Notes: generated by a model not told the origin, from the letters alone. Counted from the first letter of the stretch, positions 23,296-36,438 are shown. The stretch is DNA of 64,000 nt from Sesamum alatum (GCA_034509735.1 JACGWO010000002.1:48791115-48855114); one strand, 5' to 3'. Numbers and translations are program-made.

Positions 23296-26200
23296 ATGAG
23301 AGCTCTAAGAAGGAGTCAAACTACGTCTTCGTCAAACTCTTCGCCACCGTCATCTTCCTCAAATACGCCGTCTTCACCATTATCTTCATCGTGGATTCAT
23401 TTGAGATCGGTTCTATTCATAGTAGTCTCCAACAACTTGTCACCAGCGTCTTGTTCTTCTTCTTCTTCCAATCGGTTAGTCTTCCTCTTTCTCTCTTTCA
23501 ACTTACTTCATTAGTAGTTTCCCCTTTCTCATACTTAAGTTCAGATCTCAATCTAATATGTCCAAGTATTGATTTTAACCTTCTCTTCTCTTATTCTTCA
23601 GCTCATTCTCTTACTTCACTGCAGCTAAATCCATATGCAACCTTCCTTTTTTGTATTTCATTCTTAAAGCTTCCATTTAGGTGTTACTAAGCTTCAGTTG
23701 CAGTGTTCTTGTTCAAGTTTAGTTGCTTTTGGTAGTGGATTGGTCTATCAGAATAGAAATCTGAGATTTATCTTGTTAATAAAATACTAGTTGTATTTAG
23801 TTTTCGTGTTAGTCAAAGAATGCGTGAAGACTTTTGGTGGATCGACTTGGCATATTTTTTAATTAGTCTACAAAGATGAGAGTCATGAGACGGCTTATTT
23901 TATTTGCTTTCTATTTTGATTATGTGAACTTATAGAAAAATGTATGTGTTAGGCATTTGGCACTGAGATTCTAGAACCAGTAAATTGAAAACCTTTGAGA
24001 GTGAGTAATGGATATTTACACTTAATACATTCGTCCAACAAGGAAAATGTAATCTACGAAAAACTCTTGCTTGTACTGGAATTATTGGTTGACCTCTTCC
24101 AAGACTCTATGTAGTATTTAATATTTTTCCCGCACTTTCCTTACACCAAGTGGAGGGTTAAAAGTTCTATGTCAAAAGCAGAGATTGCACATTTGAAATC
24201 TACGAGTAAGTACTGACGTGCAGACTGGAGGTGGTTTATAGATAACTGAGCATTATGACAGGGTCAACTTTTCTTTGTTGATGGTTTAATACTTCATGCC
24301 AGAGGTTAAAGTGTCCATTTTTGGCCATGAGGAGTGTCTTGGTTTTGGTGTGTACTACCTCTCCCTGCTTTTTTCATGCTACAGGTCAAGGATTTCGGGT
24401 GTTGTTAGATACTTTGAATAACTAACGCTATCAGAGTTATGAGAACAAGTTTCTATGTAATTAGCATAAAATGTGGGAGAGATCAAGATTCTTAGGCACC
24501 CAGAGGGCCAGAATAAAGATATTGTATCAGCTAAACCAACGTGATCGATCATTTTGATGTTCTCTTCTACCTTGTTCTTTTTAATCGCTCTTCTACCTAG
24601 TTGAATGACTTTTCTCTCGCAACGTCTAATCAAAAGCTGGGTGATCTTGATGATGATAGCAGTCACTTTTTAGTGGAACATGCTTTTTTGAGGTGCAGTG
24701 AGAAACAAACTTTTTCATTGCTGTATGTACCTTTTAGCATTTGAGACAATATCTACTCAAGGTTTTATTATGCCCTGATATGTCATTTTAAATATTGTCT
24801 TATGTTGTTCCTATTGTTTTGTACCTAGGATCGCCAGTACTCATTTTGCTGAAAGCTTTACCTGCACAGAACCCAATGTATATATTCACTTGAAGTCAGT
24901 AAACTTCTAGTTATAGTTACTTCGGCTGCCAAATCATTTGCTGTTGGCCTATTGTTTGCAAGCTGCTCCTTGGAAGAATATGTTTCTCTTCCCACGCTGA
25001 AAATTTGGAGAAAAATGTGTTTTTCTTCGTGTTGCTTAAGCTAATAATAGTTTAGCTCATACATAACCTGGTTTAGCTATTTGTGAATCTTGATTATTTC
25101 CATCATCTCATGTTTATATTGAGGATGAATCTGTTATTAATTGTTGTTTGCCCACTAATGAAGGACTGGATGATATGAATTCAACCTATATGCTTTCACC
25201 TGAAAAATATGTGACAAGAAAATCTCTTTTCTAACGATTGAGACTCCTTTTGTGACTTGGCATTCTTATTTATCAAACTAAAAATTAAGTACTACTGTTC
25301 ATTCCAGGAGTCGTCTCAAGTCTCCATGGTCCCGAAGAAAACGAAAACACGTACTATCAGCTCAAGAGTGGAGAACTTCGTTCACTCCCGATGGGAAACT
25401 TCGTGATGTAGTCAAAATTCTAAAGAAAGTCCGCAGTGGAGTGAGTTGTGCTTTCATGTAGTTTTAAGTTTTTCCATCTTTAGAGATCATTGTCTTGTAT
25501 TTATGAATTTGAATATTTAGTTAGGCGTAAATAACCATTTTGAATTTTATTTTATGTAGGGTGTTGATCAGAGTATCCGGCCGGAAGTTTGGCCATTTCT
25601 TCTTGGAGTGTGAGTTGATTTGCCTTCTAGATTATTTATCAGAATGTACCTAAGTATGTAATCCAGATTCGTTTCGGAATTTTTCTTTAGTAGTTAAATT
25701 GATTTGCGTTTATATCATGAGATAAAGCCTCACTAGACGAATGCATGGTGCAAAAAGATGAAATAAAGATCGGTCCAAGTTTAGCCTATGATCATCAGCA
25801 CAGGGCCAACTTTCCAAGAAGGTAGTGGTGTACTGTCTTGGCCAATGGTCTTAACTTTGTTTTACTTTTTTGCAGCTATGACCTAACTAGTTCCAAAGAA
25901 GAAAGAGATGCCATCAGAACTGAGAAAAGGTGCAGTGACAAACTCCACATCTTCTTTCTACCTTAATCCCTTATAGCCCTTCATTTTGTTAAGTTATACT
26001 CTGTTTCATGTAAGTTAAACTAGTTGATTTCTTTGATTCGGAATGTATTTCGTACTGAGTTCCTACAGTTGTCCTGTTACTGTATGCAGAAAGGAATATG
26101 AGAACTTACGGAAACAATGCCGCCGACTTCTTAAACGAAATAATCTACTCCTTAAGAGAAATGAAAGTGGTGAAAGTAGCAATGGGGATGGTGGAAGTCC

Positions 26201-27329
26201 CATGAAAGGCGTTGGTTCTTCTGACTCTCCAGATGTTGTGAGTGCTAGGGAATCCCTTTCTAGTGCAGAAAGCTTCCCATACGATGAGGACTCAGATCAG
26301 CCTACTGCCACAGTAGCGGATGGCTTTGCTGGTTCTAAACGATTCACAGATTCAAATGTTGCTTCTGACTCGGAGTCATTAGACTCGAACTCCTCAGATG
26401 ATCCTGAGTCGAGTCAAACTTTCAACTTCACAGAAAGCATGGAGGAAACTGACAGGGATTTGCCTTCTAACGAGGATTCCTCTTCATCAAAAATGGAAGT
26501 CCAGTCAAAACCAGCCAGTGCAGAAAATTTTGTCACCTGGCAGAGAATTATCCGCCTTGATGCAATTCGTGCAAATGGAGAATGGAAAGAATACTCTCCT
26601 GTCCAGGCTGCAGTGTCTGAAGCCAAAGCACGCCGTTCTGCTGAGGTTGTTGGATTGAAGGATTATGATCACCTTGAGCCTTGGAGGATCTTCCATGCTT
26701 CCCGTTTAGTTGCCATTCTTGAAGCCTATGCTCTTTACGACCCTGAAATTGGCTATTGCCAGGGAATGAGCGATCTACTTTCACCCATAATTACGGTGAT
26801 GACTGAGGACAATGAAGCTTTCTGGTGTTTCGTCGGTTTCATGAAGAAAGCTCGTCATAATTTCAGGCTTGATGAAGTGGGCATTAGAAGGCAGCTGAAC
26901 ACCGTTTCCAAAATCATCAAGTATAAAGATGGGCATCTTTACAGACACTTGGAAGAACTCCAGGCTGAGGATTGCTTTTTCGTCTACAGAATGGTGGTAG
27001 TACTCTTTAGACGCGAACTAACTTTCGAGCAAACTCTGTGCCTTTGGGAGGTCATGTGGGCCGATCAGGCTGCAGTTAGAGCTGGAATTGGGAAGTCGGC
27101 ATGGAGCAGGATAAGGCTGCGAGCCCCGCCCACGGATGATCTATTGCTCTACGCAATTGCTGCTTCTGTTTTGCAGAGGAGGAAACTGATCATAGAAAAA
27201 TATAGTAGCATGGATGAGATTTTGAGGGAGTGCAATGCAATGGCTGGGCATCTCGACGTCTGGAAGCTGCTCGATGATGCTCACAACTTGGTTGTTACTC
27301 TCCATGACAAAATCGAGACTCCTTTCTGA
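23296..27329 (+). CDS. TBC domain Rab GTPase-activating protein (TBC1D15/Gyp7-like)
   Basis: Exons 23296-23474, 25308-25440, 25560-25609, 25876-25929 and 26090-27329 join in frame to 551 residues. The N-terminus is Ser-rich, then SSWIHLRSVLFIVV, then SRLKSPWSRRKRKHVLSAQE. The TBC domain opens with GVDQSIRPEVWPFLLGVYDL and is interrupted by a ~110-residue acidic Ser-rich insert (about 160-275). Both catalytic fingers are present: IIRLDAIR (arginine finger, R near 299) and GYCQGMSDLLSPI (glutamine finger, Q near 363). Later blocks include AFWCFVGFMKKARHNFRLDE and LTFEQTLCLWEVMWAD. Such proteins accelerate GTP hydrolysis by Rab GTPases in membrane traffic; the Rab partner cannot be read from sequence. 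Intron 1 is long (1.8 kb), the others short. Confidence 0.95.
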
Positions 27330-27671
27330 TATGTAATGGTAAAACTTGGAAATTTCAGTATTGCTAATTTATTCATTTGAATTATTGCCGGGTTACTATT
27401 TCAAGTATCGTCCTTAATGTCCCCGAGAAATTATGCCTGTTAGATCCGCAGGCCTAATATATATTCACTTGTAGTATCCACGCTTGCAGATTGGCTTGGC
27501 TGGTCTTAAAGTGTTAGTTCACCATTCTCCTTTAGACTGAAAAACGACAATGTATGCATGAATCGGATTTTTGTTGCAATGTCTATTCTATGTTTTACTT
27601 CATTTAATACACGTCATGTGTATATGGTGTCTCAAAATAAAACACATAATATTATCATGTATACGTAGCGT

Positions 27672-27779
27672 GGGTATGTTGAATGGAGTATATATATATT
27701 GAATGGAATAGAAGATGAAATATGAGGGTATGTTGAATGGAGTATATATATATTGAATGAAGTAGAAGATGAAATATGA
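27672..27779. repeat. 54 bp tandem duplication 3' of the TBC gene
   Basis: Two adjacent copies, 27672-27725 and 27726-27779, both start GGGTATGTTGAATGGAGTAT and end AGAAGATGAAATATGA, with only a couple of substitutions. Within each unit TATTGAATG repeats part of the start. Confidence 0.9.
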
Positions 27780-28225
27780 TTTAAATTCACAATCCGCATT
27801 AAACTGTTGGGTGAATTTAAGCGGCAGTTGACTTCCATGATTCAGAGATTAGGTATGGAACTTTCGGTTAGCAGCGTGTATCGGTAGTTTCTGAATTCAA
27901 CGTGTGATTTGTTAATGAAACGGCCTGATAATTGCTAAGAATCTAATATAGTATCGCTTAGATTTTTCCATCCACGTATATATGTTTATAATATTCTTTT
28001 TGAAATAAGTCTCGCACAAATTTTACTATTTTTAGATTATATTATTACATTAACTTTTTTAGTTATATTTCATCCTTTTATCTAATAATTTTGATGTATA
28101 ATATCAATTGCTATTATTACAAATTTATTTGAAATCAAACTACTTGCTTTACAGTTTGTTATATCTCAATCTTATTTTCTCATTAAGATGAAATGAGGTA
28201 TCAAATACTCAAATAAGCAAGTACG

Positions 28226-28572
28226 GAACGATCCAGGTAAATTATATCTTTGGTTAAAATCAATTTGGGTCCTTAAATATTTTAAGACACAATTTTAATA
28301 TCTAATGTTACAATTATTATGATTTTGGTCTAATCATTAAAATTAGGTTTAAAGAAGTTAAGGAGGGTCAACTTGTAAAGATTATAGACCAAAATCATAA
28401 CAATTTATAAAAATTATGGACTAGAATCATAACCAGAAAAACTTAAAAGAACCAAAATTATAACAAGTTGTAAAGATTAAGGACCAAATCATGCCTTGAA
28501 AAATTTAAAGATCAAAATTAATCTTGATCCAAATTATGGGGGCCAAAAATGCAGATTTACCTGAGCGATCCA
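28226..28572. mobile_element. Mutator-like MITE with near-perfect 10 bp TSD
   Basis: The element is 28236-28562. The left end GGTAAATTATATCTTTGGTT matches the reverse complement of the right end, AGGTAAATCTGCATTTTTGG. The interior repeats GACCAAAATCATAACAA-type units in both orientations. The flanks are GAACGATCCA (28226-28235) and GAGCGATCCA (28563-28572), 9 of 10. Confidence 0.82.
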
Positions 28573-28971
28573 CAACAACAAACAATCAGGGGTGTTGTGA
28601 GGTCGGGCGCGTAAGAAAGGCCGACTAAAAGTCTAGAACATGATTTACTAATTTAGGAACTAAGCATACAAAATTAGATCCTAACAACCTGGAAACAAAT
28701 ATGAACACTATTGATTCATGAAACACACTTAAACCAAATAAACGCGGAAAAGTATGTTCTCACAAAGCATTAGAGAACCACGACAAGCATCAGGCCAGTC
28801 AGGTAAAAGCCTCATTAGAGCACTGAGGTAGACAATGGACCAAACAGGTAACCCATCATGAATTTCAGCATCCACAAGTTTCATAAGCTTAAATGGCGAA
28901 CAATTTTGTCTATTCAACTCAACTTAAACAAGATAAATAACCATAACAAGGTAGATCCTAACTCTAGGTGC

Positions 28972-30538
28972 TCATTTTTCTTTCTCTTTGGTGTAGTGTC
29001 GAACAGCGAATGCCAACCCCAAGATTAGAATAGGCACAAGGAACTGCAAAATCTTGATCACAAACTCCGGAGTTTTATCTGGATTGTAATGTGCTTGTTG
29101 AGGAGGTACATATGCTCGTTTAAGGGGAACCGTTGCCATGTCGATCTCCCCAATGTAATATTTTTCCATCATCTCCCTAGCAGAATCACTGTGGCCAACA
29201 TCTTCAAAGTCGTTCGTTGCATCTTTTCCTGCACAGTTGAAACAGATTATGAGATGATCTTAATTGCATCTCCAATTATATATGCATTAACTTTGGATGT
29301 AGTAGTAGTGCTACCAGAAAGAGAAATGTCGAATGATTATTACCAGTTGCAGATAGCAATACTTCATCACCTCCAGGGTGATCATCCATGAATGGGGTTA
29401 CATCATAAACCTGCAAACATAATTTTCTTTAAACGAGGCCCTGATTGGATATCACTTAAGGGAAAAAATAGAAAGAAAGAACTAACAGGCCAAAAGATCA
29501 AAGGTATAACACAACCAAAAGAGTTCAGTACAGAACCTAGGACTGCTCGCATTTCCTTCTCCAGATGAAGCATAGTTTCGTTCATTAAAAAATTCTTACC
29601 AAGTTGACAAGTTCCAAAAGAATATTAATAGTGATTCAATAGTTAGAAATTCAGGGCAGTCTCTCTATAGTGTAGCCAGTGGCTATGGTTTCTAAACCAC
29701 TATATCATGCAGCCACACAAAGGTTCTAAACTTCTCTTTCTGTAGATGTATATTCAAATTAAATAATGTCAATTAGACACCCAGTACATGTAAAAAAATT
29801 GTGTTAGGAGTTCAACTGCTGGAGGTAGTTCAGTCAGCAAATATAGTGAGTTGAAAGGTAAAAAGCAGGCTTAGATTGAGCTTTCAACGAATGAATTCTT
29901 CACACTAAATTTGTTCAGATGTTTCGCCTATGCTTTAGCATCTGTGAAACCTCTCTCTCAGCAACAATTGTAAGAAAAATCTCATTGCACATGTTTGTTA
30001 AGGAATATTTAAGTCATTAACTACATACCAGAGCCAAGGCTTGAAACTAAATAAGCATAAAATCTCATTTTCAAACTACTCAAATCAACATACTTTGAGC
30101 ATGCATGTTCTCTTTATGATCGACATATAATCCACAAATCAACACCAAGTTCCTTACTGCAAATATATGTGGATTCATACAGTTGAACTCGAGAAAATAG
30201 AACTGATAAACACTTCACTCAAAATTGTGTTGAGAACACTTCTAAATCCACTTATAAGGCTTCAGTCAAACCACACCAAAATCTATACAAGGATACAACG
30301 AAATTCACTACACACAACTAAAACTCAACAAACGTTACACAAAATCGAGACACAACAAAAGTTAAGCACAATAGAGTAAGAATTTCAAACAAATAAAAGC
30401 ATAAATCAAGTTCTCTTCCCGATTAATAAAAGTAAAAGATAAGATCTGAACCTTTCCACTGATAATCAGCCAACAATCCTTAGTCTTATTATGCTGCGCA
30501 ACCTCCTCGAACGTGTGGACTTTCGGATCTGACGCCAT
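28972..30538 (-). CDS. CYTB5: Cytochrome b5, ER tail-anchored
   Basis: Exons 30538-30452, 29410-29344 and 29228-28972 (minus strand) join in frame to 136 residues, the normal plant length. The heme domain begins MASDPKVHTFEEVAQHNKTK, with both axial ligands in place: H40 in MDDHPGGDE and H64 in FEDVGHSDSA. It ends in a hydrophobic anchor (residues 107-127, FVIKILQFLVPILILGLAFA) and a basic VRHYTKEKEK tail, typical for ER insertion. It passes electrons to ER desaturases, hydroxylases and some P450s. A leader intron is likely: donor CTC|GTAAGC at 30712 and acceptor TAG at 30543, four bases before the ATG. The leader exon is CT-rich. Confidence 0.96.
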
Positions 30539-30789
30539 TTTTCTACCTCACAACTACAAAAATAGATAAACAAATCGAAAATCAATATGTTAATCAAAGC
30601 AAATTCTGCCAAATCAGCATCCAACAGAAGGCAAAAATAGACAAAAATCGAGAATTATATGGAGATCAGAAGGGGGAATCTATAAGTAGAGATTCCGATC
30701 AGAAAAGCTTACGAGAGAGAGAAATGAAAAACGAAATCTGAAACTCTTCTCTCTCTACGCTGCTTCAACCCACCACTTGTACAAATCAA

Positions 30790-31947
30790 GAAAGTTCATC
30801 GAGTGTACCGAAATCGACATCATATATAATTCGCCAGATTTGGCTCCCTTGCAATTTGGTCCACATATTTGGCAATATTACAGACCTGACCTCTTGTATG
30901 CTTTGCGCACTTTTACTTAAAATATTTAGAAAAAGTTATATTTTACTTAAAATATTTAGAAAAGATATATTTTACTAAAATAAATTAAAATATAATTAGT
31001 GAGTTTAATAGTTCAAATTTGTTATATTTTACAAACTCAAAGTTAATAAATGATGACTGCCATAAATTTATAAAGGACTTGCATATAAAAGACTTTATTA
31101 ATTTGGCAATAAAATTAAATTATTAGCTGTTTATTTTAGCTAAAAATGAGTAATTACATATTCATTTTTAAAAGTATTTTTTTTGAAGAATATGACAGCA
31201 TATATTTATTAATTTTTTTCTGTGTTTAACTGTTAGTTAAGCATGTATATTCTTAATTTTTTTTCAAAAGTATATATGAGTTGTTGGAATATTATATTTG
31301 TCGTGTATTTATTTTATATATTAACTTATTATTTTATTTTTAATTTAAATTCTTATTAAAAATTATATTTTGTTAGAAAATAATTTAGTGATGATTTAAT
31401 ATGCAATACTAAATATACTGGAGCAATTTTATCCAATCCATCAATTTAAGGGAGGTAAGTGTTATATTTATTAATTTAGAGAATAAAATACTACTTAACA
31501 ATAGTTGAGGGGGCAAAGTATATTTAATCCTAAAAAGAATCATGTAATTGGAGTTGTGACTTGGATCCGCCCACAGAAAATCTAACTACTTCAAAAAGTG
31601 GCATAATTGACTAGGAGAATAACTAATAACAATTGCAGCAAGGATTAATTACACTTAAATCCCTATAATAATGTATAATTACACTTTTATTCAAAAGACT
31701 TTTAAAAATTACAATTTCACTCCTTTAAAAAATTCACCGTTTACAACTATATTTATTTTATTAGGATTTAAACGAAAACTGCTAACATTAGCAAATAAAA
31801 TTTCAATCTTAGCTTGCATTATGCATTCTCTATAATTCATTGATAAGAATACCTTCATACCACTTTTATACTTGTAAGTGAGTAAATATAATATATACAG
31901 TTAAAAATGTGGAACTGTAATAAAATGTTATTACCAAAATACTGTCA
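30790..31947. other. AT-rich spacer upstream of cytochrome b5
   Basis: The first few hundred bases are the cytochrome b5 promoter side. About 31640-31810 (ATTACACTTAAATCCCTATA, then AAAAATTCACCGTTTACA) resembles 38540-38690 (ATTACACTTAGACCCCCATA, then CAAAAATTCACCGTTTACA), so both are fragments of one dispersed repeat. No gene was seen. Confidence 0.5.
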
Positions 31948-32269
31948 TTGTACTAGAAAAACAATTACTATTAGCTATATTTTTAATGACTATGATTAAA
32001 AATTGTGATAAATATTTATTATTAACTATGGTTAAATAAAAAACAATGCAAAACTTTAATTTTTTCACCATAAAAAAATTTATTTACCATGGCTAATAGT
32101 CGTGGTAAAAACGTTATCTATGACATTTAGTCATGACAAATATTTTAGTCACTCTCGCAAAAACCACGGCCAACAAATGTTGCATGATCGTGGTCATGAT
32201 TATTTGCTACAGCTAATTAGTATTAACCATAGTAATTAGTCATGATCAAATGTTATATTTCTTGTAGTG
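31948..32269. mobile_element. CACTA-type non-autonomous element
   Basis: The right end is exactly TTTCTTGTAGTG (32258-32269), the complement of the CACTACAAGAAA terminus. The left end TACTAGAAAAAC at about 31951 is a decayed CACTACTAGAAAAAC. Subterminal AACCATGG/GACTATGGTTA-like motifs recur in both orientations. There is no transposase frame. Confidence 0.7.
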
Positions 32270-32710
32270 TTGGATGCAAAATAGCATTTGATGAATGAAA
32301 AAACTAATCATATTTTCAATAATTTATACGAAATGCGAATGATGAGACGTAAGATTATAAGGTTATGTAATTTTTTTGATAACGTCAATAGAGTATAAGT
32401 TTATATATTTTTTTTCTTTTGTTAATGTCAGTATTTTTCATCCAAATTTAAACGAAAAAGGTACAATTACAAATGAAAATTATCGAAAGAGTTACAAGTA
32501 TAATCTTAAGATTTTCTTAAAGAAAAGTGCAATTTTGCATAAAGAGAATCTAAATATAATCAACCCTAATAATAATAATTTCCACAGCAACAATAATAAA
32601 ATTCCAGGTCTAGTAGGGTGGGCGGCCCAAACGGCGGTCCAATTCATCCTCCAGTATTAAATTCGGAGTCTTATATTATAATATTGCTACTACTCATAAT
32701 ACCTTTTTCC

Positions 32711-32753
<43 letters not shown>

Positions 32754-33788
32754 TTCCATTTGAATTCAGTCTTCGGTAAAGCAAAACAATATTGAAATAT
32801 GATGTTCAACAGTCAACACAGATCATACGTGTGATTGAAAATTGAAGGGAGGGAATTAATAAAATAAATATATTTAAATTGACTTTGTTAATTAATATGG
32901 GTATAAAATGTCCCAATTTCTAAAGTTTGGTCGGACTTAGAAATTTGGTTGGTGGAATTAAATTAAAAGTGGAGGGGTAGCTATCCATCCAACTCTTTCA
33001 TTTAAGCTATTGCGCTTTTTTTTTTTTCGACGGGACACGTCATTCTTGCGTGTATATAATAATTAATATTTTATATTTCAAAATATTATATATATATATA
33101 TAAATCAATACCCCACATTATATATATATATATATATAAAAAAAGAAACTAATTATTACTGGCATAACAAAAGATTAGTATCGGAATGTAAGTAACCGCT
33201 CTTTGTGAGTAAAATAGAATTTTTTTTACAATAATATAGATTTCATATACATTTATATTATAAACATATTTAACAGGATTGACCATCCAAGGAAAAAAAA
33301 TTAAAGGGAGGAAAATGCCTGCATTATCGATCTTTCAAATAAGAAGTTAGGGATGAGTACATATTCTCGCTCCTACGAATGACACTAAATGATGCGATGG
33401 AACATACGATCGGCATTTCTTTTTAAAATATATAATTAGTTCTAACTTTCAAACATCACAATTTTGTTCTAAAGAAAAAGCCTCACTAGGTGAGGAGGTC
33501 CAGGGGCTTATCTTCGAGAGAACATTAAAGGATGGCTAAACTTTTGCGCTATATTATTTATTGCATTGAATGAAAATAGCAGTTTCCTCCTTTAATGATT
33601 TTTCCTTTATTAATAAATGAGCATGTCTACAACCAAATTCCCCACTTTGGTTCGGTATTAAGTGCGATCCGTTTTTTTGTAAAAAATTGATATTCAATTT
33701 GATTTTGATTTTGGGTATCAATTAATCGTATTGAACTAAATGTCATTTTTTAAAATATATATAAATACATTTTTTGTAAAAAATAAAA
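32270..33788. other. Spacer with long TA microsatellites
   Basis: (TA)n tracts lie at 32714-32748, about 33088-33102 and about 33119-33138. The frame at 32376-32660 is low-complexity Asn/Lys-rich and not convincing. No gene was seen. Confidence 0.55.
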
Positions 33789-34958
33789 GGACAAATTGCA
33801 TATTACTGTTTTCAAAAGTCAACTAAAAATTCCCATGTGTTTTGAAAATATGCAAAAAAAACCCCAGTATTTTGTAAAATCCTGCAAAAAAGTCCATCTC
33901 CATTAGAAACTAAGGGAGAGTATCTAACATACGCCCCTTGTGTGACTAGGCTTTGTTTTTTACATTTTTTAGGGTTATTTTATAGTATAAATGCCTATTT
34001 TACTCTCTTCCTTTGAGTGTTTAAATATATTTTAATAAATTAATATTAGTGATTAATTTAATTACTATTTAATCTGAATAGATGTTAGTAAATTATATTT
34101 ATTTATGAAAATAATATACTAAAATTTACTTTTTTAGATATTTATATAAATATAAATATAAATTAATTATATATTAATAACTAAAATAAATTATTTTTTA
34201 GTCTAGATACTATTTTAATAAATTATATTAAATTAAAATACCAATAAATTATATTTAAATATAAAAATATTTAAATTAAAATAATATTTTTGTGAATATA
34301 AATTTTAATAAATTATTATAATTATATATTATTAACTAATTAATTAAATATAAATAAGTAAATTATATTATTAAATAATATTTAATTTTTTTATTTTTTA
34401 TATAAATATAAACCAATTTAAAAAAAAATTGAAATTTTTTAACAAAATTAAACAAAATAGGGTGATGACAACCATCGTCGTCGCCCAATCCGACCATGGG
34501 CAACCGCAACGTCGGCGTCACCCCCTCTGCGGGCGGGCGACAAGGGGTTGGGGGAAGGGGCGCTGGTGGCAGGGGTGGGTGGGTGTGGAGTGGGGGATTA
34601 ACATAAATAATTTATTTTTTTAATTTATAATTTTAAATATATTATAAACGAAATAGATTAAATCTAGACCCTTGATTTTTTATAAATTTAAGATCTAACG
34701 GTTGAGATGAATTGATCAGGTCCTACGGCTTTAGTGCAATGAAAAAAGATCCAACGGTCATTAAAAAATAAAATAATATACATATATAAGGGCATAGCGG
34801 TCTTTTAGCAAAAAAATTAACGCCGTTAGATTTAATTAACGGTGAGAGGCGAGTATGCAGGGTTTTACAAAACACGAGGGTTTTTTTGCATATTTTTAAA
34901 ACATATCGGAGTTTTTATCTGACTTTTAAAAGTACAGGGGATAATATGCAATTTGTCC
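33789..34958. mobile_element. Large MULE-like TIR element, family F, copy 1
   Basis: The left end GGACAAATTGCATATTACTG mirrors the right end, whose reverse complement is GGACAAATTGCATATTATCC. The inverted arms run on through TTTGAAAATATGCAAAAAAA and TTTTGTAAAATCCTGCA. The flanks AAAATAAAA and AAAATAAGA match 8 of 9. Between AT-only arms sits a GC-rich core (about 34450-34600) with CATCGTCGTCGCCC and GCGGGCGGGCGAC. The 64-codon frame over the core is not convincing. Confidence 0.8.
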
Positions 34959-35012
34959 AAAATAAGAAGTTAGAAGTGTTAAACATGTCTAACACTTTTA
35001 GGTTATCATATG

Positions 35013-36024
35013 TAATATGTTGGGGTAAATATCATTTTTGGTCCCTCAAATATGCAACTTTATCCACTTTTGGTCCCTCATGTTTTCTCCTCATTAGATT
35101 TAGTTCCTCAAATTTAGAAATTTCATCAATTTCGGTCCTCCTGTTAAATATTCCGTTAAAACTAACGGAATTAGACAAAAGAAAAAGAAAAAAACGCAAA
35201 TGGGCTGAATTAGAGTTGAAACCCACATCTTCACGGTAACAAAACTACACCCTTACCATTCAACCAAACCAATATATTAATCATTTTATTTACTGAAATA
35301 GTACTTAAACCAAAACAGTAAAATAAAAAAAATGTTACAAAATATATTGAAAATTCTAAAAATCAAATATACAAAACTCCTATATACCCGAAACCAAAAA
35401 TTAAAATTTGAACAATCAAAATAACATGAAACACTAAACAATATCATAAACACAATTTTTGAAAATATCTCTGGCTCCTCATTTCTGCATCAGATGCACA
35501 TATGGTTTAACTGATGTTTAGAATATTTTCAAATTTTTTTTTATGTATTTGATGACGTGACATATGCATTTCTTTATGTATTTTTATGATTTTTAGGACA
35601 TTGTTTGGCATTTATGTTATTTTGATTGGTCATATTTTAATGTTTGTTATAAAGTATATAGGAGTGTGGTGTATTTGATTTTCACATTTTTCAACATGAT
35701 TTTGAAATGTTTTTTAACATTTTTTTTATTTCACAATTAGCGGTTATGTATTATTGCATTTACTATAATTACCAAAATATAGGTTTGGTTGAGTGGTAAA
35801 TTTATTATTTTGCTACAGTGAAGATGCGGGTTCGATTCCAATTCAGTCCATTTGTGATTCTTGTTTTTTCCGTTAGTTTTAACGGAATTTTTAACAGGAG
35901 GATCAAAATTGATGAGATTTCCAAATTTGAGGGACCAAATCTGATGAGTAGGAAACATAAGAGACCAAAAGTGGACAAGTGACATACTTGAGGGACCAAA
36001 AGTGATGTTTACCCTAATATGTTG
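35013..36024. mobile_element. MULE-like element with ~250 bp inverted arms and perfect 10 bp TSD
   Basis: The element is 35023-36014 (992 bp). The left end GGGTAAATATCATTTTTGGT pairs with the reverse complement of the right end, GGGTAAACATCACTTTTGGT. The arms stay similar for about 250 bp, through CCGTTAAAACTAACGGAAT and into a tRNA-like segment with TTGGTTGAGTGGTAA (35785-35799) and GGGTTCGATTCC (35828-35839), mirrored in the left arm near 35220-35272. It is flanked by TAATATGTTG at 35013-35022 and 36015-36024. The central spacer has no ORF. Confidence 0.9.
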
Positions 36025-36434
36025 GATTGATTTCGGATATAAAAGATTTATAAGTAAATGATTTATGTGTTGGAATTGTAATGATATCTCGGATTTGATT
36101 TCAAGTGTTGGAATTATAAATAATTTATTTTTCTTTATAAGTTTTTACCTTCATAGATTTTTTAACAAGTAAATTTGAAATTTTGATGTTGTAGGATTCT
36201 TTTTTTTAAAAAAAGAAGATCAATTATTTTGGTTTTCGACCACAAGAACTGAATTAACACCCTAGTCAAAAGAAAATTCAGATACTATGATCTTTTAATG
36301 CATAAGGGATCACTAGAATTTTATACTGATCTAAGGAGTATAATTGCAAATAATTTCTCAGGCGACTTGCTCATATCTTGTGCCAGAGCAGTTAGGATTA
36401 TGATCTCCTCGTATATTCCTCAATTTTATTTTAC

Positions 36435-36438
36435 TTTT

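Noticed and set aside
34429..34623. 64-codon frame in the GC core of the family F element
   Set aside because: Gly/Trp/Arg-rich and low complexity; the other copy of the core gives no matching product.
35785..35839. A functional tRNA gene
   Set aside because: Only A- and B-box-like words are present; no cloverleaf with paired acceptor stem could be traced.
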